Assembly: GCA_031260865.1 (NCBI GenBank)
Contig: JAISKQ010000054.1
Span: 1-8,528, forward strand
Direction: 5' to 3'
From: Prevotella sp.
GTDB taxonomy: Bacteria; Bacteroidota; Bacteroidia; Bacteroidales; Dysgonomonadaceae
Length of the DNA: 8,528 nt
Numbering within the stretch: position 1 is the stretch's first letter; the number at the start of each line of letters is the position of its first letter. Below, in pieces: positions 1-4,781 of this stretch. Position numbers and translations under genes: made by a program. The notes beneath the pieces are model-generated. The model saw only the letters and a program-made list of their open reading frames with translations, had not been told where the DNA came from and did not search any database.

Positions 1-300
1 TTTCATGCCCCACTTCTTTGGATATGTATTAAAGTTAGTGCGCATATCTTCATGTATCTTCTTCTGCAAGTCGATACCCAGTTTGCGATATGCCCTGATT
101 ATCACATCCGTGCATACACCCTTGTCTGCCGGTACATCTCCATTTGGATAGGATAGGGTATAGTAGCGGGGATCGTAAGTCACTCTATCTTTGGTCAGTT
201 CGATGGCAGCATTGGATAACCTCTTGTAGAAATCCGTTTCTTGCGCTGAGATAGCGGCGGATATTAATACGAACAAAAATAGAGCTATGGCTTTTCTCAT
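1..300 (-). CDS. DUF1287 family exported protein, N-terminal part (runs off the window)
   Basis: The minus strand is open from ATG at 300 to the window edge: 100 codons, with the C-terminus missing. Residues 1-20 form a signal peptide (basic MRK, hydrophobic core, then AAISAQ as a likely cleavage region), so the product should be exported. The mature part contains YDPRYYTLSYPNGDVPADKG and then GVCTDVIIRAYRKLGIDLQ and HEDM. This pattern, with C63 and D65 in CTDV, is what I recognise as the DUF1287 family of bacterial periplasmic or secreted proteins of unknown biochemical function. The Cys suggests a possible thiol hydrolase, but that is inference. The frame stays open upstream to an ATG at 405 that directly follows a stop. 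I chose 300 because it places the signal peptide at the N-terminus. The next gene upstream on this strand ends at 478. Confidence 0.85.
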   Translation of the reverse strand, partial: MRKAIALFLFVLISAAISAQETDFYKRLSNAAIELTKDRVTYDPRYYTLSYPNGDVPADKGVCTDVIIRAYRKLGIDLQKKIHEDMRTNFNTYPKKWGMK

Positions 301-344
301 GTGCTTGATTATATATTGCTGTTTCTCAATGTATTTCAGAAATA

Positions 345-428
345 ATTGAACCGCCTCAATCCATTTTTCCTTGTTGTTTTTCAAATAGTTATGTCTCTTT
401 GTCATTTAATTATAGAAGGCGGTTTAAT
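345..428. repeat. inverted repeat around the upstream start of the DUF1287 gene
   Basis: ATTGAACCGCC (345-355) and GGCGGTTTAAT (418-428) are inverted copies with one mismatch in 11 bp, separated by 62 bp. The interval contains the alternative in-frame ATG at 405. In RNA the arms could close a long hairpin upstream of the start at 300. There is no U-run after it on the minus strand, so it is not an obvious terminator. Confidence 0.4.
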
Positions 429-477
429 CAGAATTATTATTTTTTTTAAGTAATTTATAATCAGTATATTTTAGATC

Positions 478-1272
478 CTATTTGCTATAAAAAACGGGGG
501 AGAAATATGGTCTGTTTTCCCATTTCCCGTTGAAAGGGTTTAGTTCGCGGATCACGCCTCCTTCTATTCCGAATTTATCTGTGATCTTCACTTCGATAGT
601 GCCTCCGTAATAGGTTTGCGGATACATCCCCGACATGTAAGGACCTACACCGTGATCTTTTCCATACGCCGAATATTGTCCGTATGCGTTGATTCGCACC
701 CGGTCGGTTAGTATAAACTTGGCAGAACCTGTTACGCCCATATCATTATATTGTGTCCCATAAAGAACATTTTTATTATTATAATGTGCCCCATAAAGAA
801 CATTCTTCGCTACATAGGGACCACCCGAAAATATAAACCGGTCGGACGGTTGATAATTAAAACGTACACTAACGGTTCTGGACGCGCCTATTAAAGGATA
901 TGTGCTCTGAATAGATGCAGACGATAACCATGCTCCATCTCCTAAGCTCATGCCTGAATCATAACGATAATCGTTGGCGAACGGATAGCGTGTAAATGTA
1001 TTACTCTCCACCGGAGGACCCGTATATATATCTAATGGCGGCAGGTTAAGCTCAATCGGCTTCACGTCTTCTTTTTGTAATGGTTCGTAAGAATTGTGTT
1101 TTGTTGAGGAAACCTTGTTGCCGGATATATCGAAGTTTATATAATTATCCAGTTTCTCATCAAATTTTAATGGCTTCCGGTTCAATATAGATAAACTGTC
1201 TTTAGGTATTTCAGTTTGGCTGTATGCAGTAGCTGAAATTATAAACAGTAGTATGAAGACTAGATTTCTCAT
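478..1272 (-). CDS. Exported protein of unknown function, possible outer-membrane beta-rich protein
   Basis: This is a 264-residue protein whose ATG at 1272 opens a clear signal peptide (MRNLVFILLFIISATAYS, then Q). Residues 20-90 are a polar, probably flexible region. From about residue 96 the sequence is rich in Tyr, Gly and alternating hydrophobic residues (ASIQSTYPLIG, VSVRFNYQPSDRFIFSGG, INAYGQYSAYGK, GGTIEVKITDKFGIEGG), which fits amphipathic beta strands. It resembles small Bacteroidales envelope proteins, but I do not recognise a named family. Residues 156-166 and 167-177 are an 11-residue tandem duplication (KNVLYGAHYNN / KNVLYGTQYND). The DUF1287 gene lies downstream on the same strand, 177 bp away from its chosen start. 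Function is unknown. Confidence 0.75.
   Translation of the reverse strand: MRNLVFILLFIISATAYSQTEIPKDSLSILNRKPLKFDEKLDNYINFDISGNKVSSTKHNSYEPLQKEDVKPIELNLPPLDIYTGPPVESNTFTRYPFANDYRYDSGMSLGDGAWLSSASIQSTYPLIGASRTVSVRFNYQPSDRFIFSGGPYVAKNVLYGAHYNNKNVLYGTQYNDMGVTGSAKFILTDRVRINAYGQYSAYGKDHGVGPYMSGMYPQTYYGGTIEVKITDKFGIEGGVIRELNPFNGKWENRPYFSPVFYSK
742..807. repeat. 33-bp in-frame tandem duplication inside the exported-protein gene
   Basis: Positions 742-774 and 775-807 align over 33 bp with about four differences; both contain CCCATAAAGAACATT. The unit is a multiple of three, so it adds 11 residues without shifting the frame, in the beta-rich part of the protein. Confidence 0.85.
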
Positions 1273-1301
1273 AATTTTCTGTTTTAAATTACTGTTGCAA
1301 C

Positions 1302-1309
1302 TGTAAAGC
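1302..1309 (-). promoter_or_regulatory. possible -7 element for the 478-1272 gene
   Basis: On the minus strand TAGCTTTA is one base from the Bacteroidetes -7 consensus TAnnTTTG and lies about 30 bp before the ATG at 1272. Just downstream of it is ACTGTTGCAACTGT (1291-1304), which contains the 8-bp palindrome GTTGCAAC. I see no clear -33 box. Confidence 0.35.
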
Positions 1310-1420
1310 TACTAAAATATTATTAAAGAAAGTACGCTTATTATGATAAAAATAATTATCAGCTATATTGCTATTGATTTTGACTACTGATTGATGGTCA
1401 ATGCTGAAATTAAAGAAAAA

Positions 1421-1941
1421 GTGACAAAAGTAACACTTTTCAGTAGTAAGTAGTTCTTTAGTTTACAAGAGTTCAAGTTTACCCGGGTTCTAAAAAGGTG
1501 ACAAAAGTAACAGTTTCTATATAACATCGCTTCGCGCCATTCTTCTTGTAAACTTGCAGGCTAGTAAAATAGAACTCTTGTAACTCGTAACTATATCATC
1601 ATTTCAAAGACCTGTTCAAACATCGCTTCGTGCCGCGAATGGTTTATTGTTAAAAAAAGGTGACAAAAGTAACAGTTTTCAGGTAACACTGCTTCGCGCC
1701 ATTTTTCATTTTCTTGTACACTCGCACGCTTGTAAACTCAAAACTTAAAAAAGGTGACAAAAGTAACAGTTTTCAGGTAACACTGCTTCGCGCCATTTTT
1801 CATTTTCTTGTACACTTGCACGCTTGTAAACTCAAAACTTAAAAAAGGTGACAAAAGTAACAGTTTTCAGGTAACACTGCTTCGCGCCATTTTTCATTCT
1901 TGTAAACTTGTACACTCAAAACTTATTACTCAAAACTTCCA
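1421..1941. repeat. degenerate tandem array, unit about 94 bp, opening with GTGACAAAAGTAACA
   Basis: The 15-mer GTGACAAAAGTAACA starts at 1421, 1498, 1660, 1754 and 1848. Units 1660-1753 and 1754-1847 are exactly 94 bp and differ at one base. The fifth unit decays after about 50 bp and the first two are divergent. A second conserved word, GCTTCGCGCC, lies 31 bp into each good unit (1529, 1691, 1785, 1879; degenerate at 1625). The unit ends in short variants of CTTGTAAACT and CTTGTACACT followed by A-rich DNA. An internal ORF at 1808-1999 has no start or composition that argues for a gene. The whole stretch 1273-2112 appears gene-free apart from this array. Its function is unknown. Confidence 0.9.
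1461..1585. repeat. inverted repeat inside the array region
   Basis: GTTTACAAGAGTTC (1461-1474) and GAACTCTTGTAACT (1572-1585) are inverted copies, 12 bp of them uninterrupted, flanking the second array unit. They are built from the same TTGTAA words that make up the array, so they may be a by-product of repeat decay. Confidence 0.5.
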
Positions 1942-2048
1942 ACTCATATATAAGATAATTTTATTTGAAAAAAATGACAAATTTAGGGGCAAAATATAAA
2001 AAATGAGTTTTTTTGTCAACCCGAAAAGTCGTGGAGATATTGAGAGTT

Positions 2049-2063
2049 GAATCCGAAGGATTC
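2049..2063. repeat. short perfect hairpin GAATCC-GAA-GGATTC
   Basis: A 6-bp stem with a 3-nt loop lies about 50 bp before the first CRISPR-like repeat. No T-run follows on either strand, so it is not a standard terminator. Role unknown. Confidence 0.45.
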
Positions 2064-2112
2064 GTATATTTATAGCGATGATTACATATACATAGCATTG
2101 TTCTCGATATAA

Positions 2113-2157
2113 CTGTATTTCAAAGAACTAAAATATAAAATTGGAGTAAATCACTAT
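2113..2157 (-). repeat. solitary CRISPR-like repeat, copy 1 (most diverged)
   Basis: The plus strand reads CTGTATTTCAAAGAACT and continues through AAAATTGG to AAATCAC. Against copy 3 it differs by a few substitutions and a one-base gap. The inverse complement ends in TTCTTTGAAATACAG, as copies 2 and 3 do. The other end has decayed (the expected GTTGTGATTT is only GTGATTT here). The truncated small ORF resumes directly after it on the plus strand. Confidence 0.7.
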
Positions 2158-2370
2158 TTTTATCGGGTATCGTTTAAAGAACCAATTGACGGAAAAACGG
2201 AATACTTTTATGGCTCTTTGTCGGCAATTTTCACTAACTTTACGTCCGAAGAAATAGGGTGTAAAGTTACGCGATTATGGAACATTAAGATAACGGAAGA
2301 AAAGCCGTATATCGGGCGCAAATGCACTATAACAAAAGATATTTTAAAACGGAAAAAACAAAAGATATGA
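2113..2370 (+). pseudogene. 5'-truncated small ORF of unknown function
   Basis: The plus-strand frame is open from just after a stop at 2110 to TGA at 2368-2370, with no ATG, GTG or TTG until codon 36. The stretch from about 2155 looks genuinely coding: YRVSFKEPIDGKTEYFYGS, SEEIGCKVTRLWNIKI, PYIGRKCTITKDILKRKK. This resembles small proteins I remember from Bacteroides accessory elements, but I cannot name the family. The codons 2113-2154 lie inside the CRISPR-like repeat, so the native N-terminus appears to have been replaced by repeat sequence. The stop overlaps the next gene's start (ATGA), which indicates that the two were once a translationally coupled pair. Confidence 0.6.
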
Positions 2371-2582
2371 TAGTAGATGATTTTATTTGCTTTGAGTGTG
2401 AACATTGGTATACTAATAACAAAGATGGATTAGATTCAGGTTGTAGAGCTTTCCCGAATGGAATGCCTTATAAATATCCACTAAATAATAAACACGACAA
2501 ACCGTTTGACAATCAGAAAGGAGATTTTGTGTTTAAACAAGTTTTGGAGAAAGACCGATTTTACGGTTGGGTGAAAAATTAA
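2367..2582 (+). CDS. Small cysteine-containing protein, candidate immunity partner of the adjacent MuF toxin
   Basis: This protein has 71 residues. I chose ATG 2367 because it overlaps the upstream stop as ATGA and gives a start close to the conserved part; an in-frame ATG at 2322 would add 15 residues. It contains CFECEHW, then a third Cys and a Pro-rich stretch (CRAFPNGMPYKYP), then HDKPFDNQKGDFVFK. The CxxC...C...H pattern could bind a metal. It recalls small C...C/AFPxGIP/GDxG proteins found next to phage head-protein toxins, hence the immunity suggestion; that link is from memory and inference. Its stop at 2580-2582 overlaps the convergent toxin gene's stop at 2579-2581. Polymorphic-toxin immunity genes normally lie downstream on the same strand, so this convergent arrangement is atypical. 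Confidence 0.65.
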   Translation: MIVDDFICFECEHWYTNNKDGLDSGCRAFPNGMPYKYPLNNKHDKPFDNQKGDFVFKQVLEKDRFYGWVKN

Positions 2583-3802
2583 TTTTTAAAGTGTTTATTT
2601 ATTAAATCACCAACTAATTTTGCATACTTGCTTGGATTTGAGCTATTTCGATATTCTTGAAAAGACTCAGCGAGAAACTCATCAATACTTCTACCTGAAT
2701 ATTCTCCAAGAAAAACGTCATTCCACTGTTTAGATTTTGGTTTGAATTTCTTTAATTCCATCTTATATGCTTTTTCAATCTTAATCAATTCGTTTCTGAA
2801 TTGAACAGTATTTTTTGTTTCCCAAATTTCGCTGTCAAACAAAAGATGTCCAAATTCATGCGTTGAGGTTGAAATAGATAATTTATTTGCATCACATCGC
2901 GATTTAGTTGTTGCAAAAGGCAGTGTTCTATCACTGTCAGATGTGGCGGATATGTTTATTTCCTTTGATTTTACCTTTCCCGCCAACATTCTGTTATTGA
3001 TTTTATTCCCATTTACATCAAGCCAATATACCTCCCCTCCACTCTTTCGTGTTGCGTTGAATTTAGAACAAGGAACTTCTAATTTATATTCCTTGCAAAG
3101 ATTGATAAATTCAGATGATTGCGCTTTCGCTATATCAAGAGGATAGTTATCGGGGAACATTATTTCTATTTTGTTTTGCAATTTATTTAACTGATTTTGC
3201 ATTTCCGTTTTTAATTCAGAAATATTTTTAACATTATCAAATTCGACATTCCATTTTGATGAAAAAAACGAATCGTTTTTATTATCAGATACTAATCTTT
3301 TTATTTCAATTATCTGTTTATTGTCTTTCAAAAAATAAGGCAAAGTTCCGCGTTCTTCTGCTCTTTTAATCCTACTTTCATTGTTTTTGACCCACTCCTT
3401 GAATTTGTCCGGCACATCCTTCACCTCGTTCACGCTGGCGGTATTTGTTTCCTCTCCGTTCATTATTCGCTCGTTGTCCGCTTTCAATTCTTCGATGGTT
3501 TTCAGGATTGATGTAACATAGCAGCGGCATTGTGGATGCCAGCCTGTCCATTTGAAATCTTTAGGGTACTTTCCCTGCAATTCATCGCAAATATCGGAGA
3601 ATGGCTGTCCGTTAAGCGTGTGATTGTTGGATAAGTGTATTTCAATACCCACAACGGAATTTATTTGTTGCCAACGTTCATAATTGGCGGTGCGGTAAGC
3701 TATATTTACCTCTGTGCGTGCAAGGCGCATGGCATTCTTATAGCTGCTCCGGTAAACACCTTGTCCGGGATGGTAATCTTTCGCTGCCTTTGATAATTGC
3801 AA
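2579..3802 (-). CDS. MuF-type phage head protein fused to an HEFGH metallopeptidase toxin domain (5'-truncated)
   Basis: This is a 407-residue frame. The first candidate start is TTG at 3802, but the frame is open and protein-like back to 3846 (NKLFRRVRNEHGQ) with no ATG, so the true N-terminus is missing. Residues 1-100 match the C-terminal part of the phage Mu gpF/SPP1 gp7 head-morphogenesis domain: LARTE, YERWQQ, VVGIEI, then CDELQGKYP and HPQCRC (C72, H89, C92, C94). Residues 127-165 are a linker (EWVKNNESRIKRAEERGTLP). The C-terminal domain carries the zincin motif HEFGH (315-319), with a later acidic segment DEFLAESF (374-381) that may supply the third zinc ligand. MuF polymorphic toxins of temperate phages have this head-protein-plus-toxin layout. 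Base composition changes inside the gene, from about 45% GC in 3421-3780 to about 31% in 2581-2940, as expected for a swapped toxin domain. It is probably not expressed as an intact phage protein. Confidence 0.8.
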   Translation of the reverse strand: MQLSKAAKDYHPGQGVYRSSYKNAMRLARTEVNIAYRTANYERWQQINSVVGIEIHLSNNHTLNGQPFSDICDELQGKYPKDFKWTGWHPQCRCYVTSILKTIEELKADNERIMNGEETNTASVNEVKDVPDKFKEWVKNNESRIKRAEERGTLPYFLKDNKQIIEIKRLVSDNKNDSFFSSKWNVEFDNVKNISELKTEMQNQLNKLQNKIEIMFPDNYPLDIAKAQSSEFINLCKEYKLEVPCSKFNATRKSGGEVYWLDVNGNKINNRMLAGKVKSKEINISATSDSDRTLPFATTKSRCDANKLSISTSTHEFGHLLFDSEIWETKNTVQFRNELIKIEKAYKMELKKFKPKSKQWNDVFLGEYSGRSIDEFLAESFQEYRNSSNPSKYAKLVGDLINKHFKN

Positions 3803-3846
3803 CTGTCCATGTTCGTTCCGAACACGGCGGAACAGTTTATTGGGTT

Positions 3847-3892
3847 CTGTATTTCAAAGAACCAAGATACATGATTGAAAGCAAATCACAAC
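3847..3892 (-). repeat. solitary CRISPR-like repeat, copy 2
   Basis: 46 bp. On the minus strand it starts GTTGTGATTTGCTTTCA and ends TTCTTTGAAATACAG. From memory, the 47-nt type II-C repeat of Bacteroides fragilis begins with the same 17-18 bases, has GTATCTT at the same offset and ends in ACAGC. Copies 2 and 3 agree at 40 of 46 positions, including the first 24 on the plus strand. The MuF coding frame resumes immediately beyond its lower-coordinate end. Confidence 0.8.
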
Positions 3893-3981
3893 ACCATTCT
3901 TTATCTGCGATAGATAAAGGACGGTTTTTATCTATGCAAAATATTTTCTATCATTCTGTATATTTATCTGTATTTTTTCTT

Positions 3982-3989
3982 TATATTTG
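3982..3989 (+). promoter_or_regulatory. -7 promoter element of the Phd/YefM antitoxin gene
   Basis: TATATTTG matches TAnnTTTG exactly and ends 32 bp before the chosen ATG at 4022. It abuts and slightly overlaps the operator palindrome. No convincing -33 TTTG was found. Confidence 0.6.
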
Positions 3990-4004
3990 TACCATTGTGG
4001 TACA
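3988..4004. promoter_or_regulatory. palindromic operator TGTACCA-TTG-TGGTACA
   Basis: This is a perfect 7-bp inverted repeat with a 3-bp centre, overlapping the end of the -7 box and the expected transcription start. Phd/YefM antitoxins repress their own promoters by binding short palindromes, and the E. coli YefM operator cores contain TGTACA, to which these arms (TGTACC/GGTACA) are close. Binding by the protein encoded at 4022 is inference. Confidence 0.7.
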
Positions 4005-4021
4005 TTTTGATATGTTTAATT

Positions 4022-4255
4022 ATGCTGGTAATAAGTAGCCGAGAATTCAGGGATAAGCAAGCCGAATATATGGACAGGGCTGATAACGGGGAACAAATCA
4101 TAGTTCAACGTGGTAAGAGTAAAGCGTATGCCATCACTCCGGTAAAGGATGGAGACCTATACTTGAGCGAAGTACAATTAGAAGACTTTATAACCGGAGA
4201 CGAGTTGCTCGAGAGATTAAAGCCCCGCATTAAAGCCTTATTTGAAAGAAAATGA
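4022..4255 (+). CDS. Type II antitoxin, Phd/YefM family, without an adjacent toxin
   Basis: This protein has 77 residues. I chose ATG 4022 because it gives the standard family start MLVISSREFRDKQAEYMDRA; the frame extends back to a TTG at 3995, but that lies inside the operator. The N-terminal part (SREFRDKQ, NGEQIIVQRGKSKAYAITPV) is the DNA-binding fold of Phd/YefM proteins. The C-terminal part (about 50-77, EDFITGDELLERLKPRIKAL) is the flexible toxin-binding tail. The family normally pairs with a RelE/YoeB/Doc-type toxin encoded directly downstream. Here an ATG overlaps the stop (ATGA at 4252-4255) as expected for such a toxin, but that frame ends after 14 codons (4252-4296) and no toxin-like frame follows. 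The segment is bounded by CRISPR-like repeat copies 2 and 3. Confidence 0.85.
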   Translation: MLVISSREFRDKQAEYMDRADNGEQIIVQRGKSKAYAITPVKDGDLYLSEVQLEDFITGDELLERLKPRIKALFERK

Positions 4256-4284
4256 GAGTTTTATTTCACAAAACCGTAGAGAAC

Positions 4285-4391
4285 TCAAGCCAATAAATCT
4301 TTATACATCTTTCCCCTACCAATACCGACTACAGCCGCTTTCAAGGATAAACCCATGGATGACGCAAAGGTATCTATCTCCACCCGTCCTG
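4285..4391 (-). pseudogene. C-terminal gene fragment of about 34 codons abutting CRISPR-like repeat copy 3
   Basis: On the minus strand the frame ending at TGA 4285-4287 reads GRVEIDTFASSMGLSLKAAV, then VGIGRGKMYKDLLA. It looks protein-like, has no own start at its 5' end, and begins exactly where repeat copy 3 ends; an in-frame TGA lies within the repeat. It is too short to name. The opposite strand of the same stretch is also open over about 35 codons, so the coding strand is not certain. Confidence 0.35.
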
Positions 4392-4437
4392 CTGTATTTC
4401 AAAGAACCAAGATACAAAATTGGGAATAAATCACAAC
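4392..4437 (-). repeat. solitary CRISPR-like repeat, copy 3
   Basis: 46 bp, or 47 counting the G at 4391, which gives the complete ACAGC end seen in Bacteroidetes type II-C repeats. On the minus strand it begins GTTGTGATTTATTCCC and contains GTATCTTGG. The HigA-like gene's stop codon lies only 5 bp from its upper end. Confidence 0.8.
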
Positions 4438-4442
4438 GACTT

Positions 4443-4742
4443 TTATGCAGGTTGCAATGTTACGGAAAGCCCCAACGCATTTACCAACCTGTAAAAGGTA
4501 GCAACACTTGGAATTGTTACGCCTTTTTCAATGCGTGAAATATAGGATTTATCTACACCTATTCTTTTTGCAAGCTCGCTTTGCGTTAGGCGTGCGTTTT
4601 TGCGTGCATCCAACAACACTTGACCTGCATAAAAAGCATAAGCATCCTCATCAAATTTTGCCCTTTCAGGTGTTCCATGTGCGCCATATTGCGCTGCCAA
4701 CACATCACTGTAATTTCTAATTTTGTGGTCGTTTGTCTGCAT
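4443..4742 (-). CDS. XRE-family HTH protein, HigA-like antitoxin, no adjacent toxin
   Basis: This protein has 99 residues. Residues 10-35 (YSDVLAAQYGAHGTPERAKFD) match the N-terminal segment seen in HigA-type antitoxins of HigBA modules. Residues 41-95 are a helix-turn-helix of the Cro/C1 type (LTQSELAKRIGVDKSYISRI, EKG, then IPSVATFYRLVNALG). The ATG at 4742 has a strong Shine-Dalgarno sequence, AAAGGAGG (4749-4756 on the plus strand), 6 bases upstream, unusual for this phylum. HigB toxins are normally encoded directly upstream of higA, but upstream here lies the terminator of pepD. It is therefore either an orphan antitoxin or a stand-alone regulator. The C-terminus looks complete and ends just before CRISPR-like repeat copy 3. 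Confidence 0.8.
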   Translation of the reverse strand: MQTNDHKIRNYSDVLAAQYGAHGTPERAKFDEDAYAFYAGQVLLDARKNARLTQSELAKRIGVDKSYISRIEKGVTIPSVATFYRLVNALGLSVTLQPA

Positions 4743-4748
4743 AATATG

Positions 4749-4756
4749 CCTCCTTT
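4749..4756 (-). promoter_or_regulatory. strong ribosome binding site AAAGGAGG of the HigA-like gene
   Basis: It lies six bases upstream of ATG 4742 and fixes this start. Other genes in the window have no comparable purine-rich site, so this may be a sign of foreign origin. Confidence 0.75.
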
Positions 4757-4781
4757 ATTTTAATTGCCAAAATATATAATA

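Noticed and set aside
331..343. TGTATTTCAGAA as a repeat copy near the DUF1287 gene
   Set aside because: Only a 9-base match plus a gap, without the rest of the repeat.
1601..1612. ATTTCAAAGACC as a further CRISPR-like repeat copy
   Set aside because: Similarity stops after about 11 bases; the GTATCTT and GTTGTGATTT parts are absent.
1978..1985. TAAATTTG on the minus strand as a promoter reading into the tandem array
   Set aside because: It matches TAnnTTTG, but the sequence is very AT-rich, there is no properly spaced -33 box and no gene follows.
1808..1999. 63-codon plus-strand ORF
   Set aside because: It lies within the tandem array and translates repeat sequence, with no start signal or protein-like character.
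2208..2405. 65-codon minus-strand ORF
   Set aside because: Antisense to the truncated ORF and the small Cys protein, whose sequence and ATGA overlap are far more gene-like.
3902..3933. Alternative small hairpins (TATCT/AGATA and AGATAAA/TTTATCT) between repeat copy 2 and the antitoxin promoter
   Set aside because: Short AT-rich stems with no T-run and no gene that clearly ends there; likely chance.
3718..4038. 106-codon plus-strand ORF
   Set aside because: Antisense to the MuF gene, then repeat copy 2 and the antitoxin promoter; no coding character.
2113..4437. A conventional CRISPR array
   Set aside because: Only three copies, 545-1734 bp apart, with no extra degenerate repeat found at 77-bp steps and no cas gene in the window.
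4392..4437. Copy 3 as the anti-repeat of a tracrRNA
   Set aside because: Anti-repeats usually match the repeat only in part, whereas the copies match along their full length. Downstream is the HigA-like coding sequence rather than hairpins and a terminator.
4242..4538. 98-codon plus-strand ORF after the antitoxin as its toxin
   Set aside because: It starts inside the antitoxin gene in another frame, reads through the repeat into the antisense of the HigA-like gene and shows no toxin-family motif.
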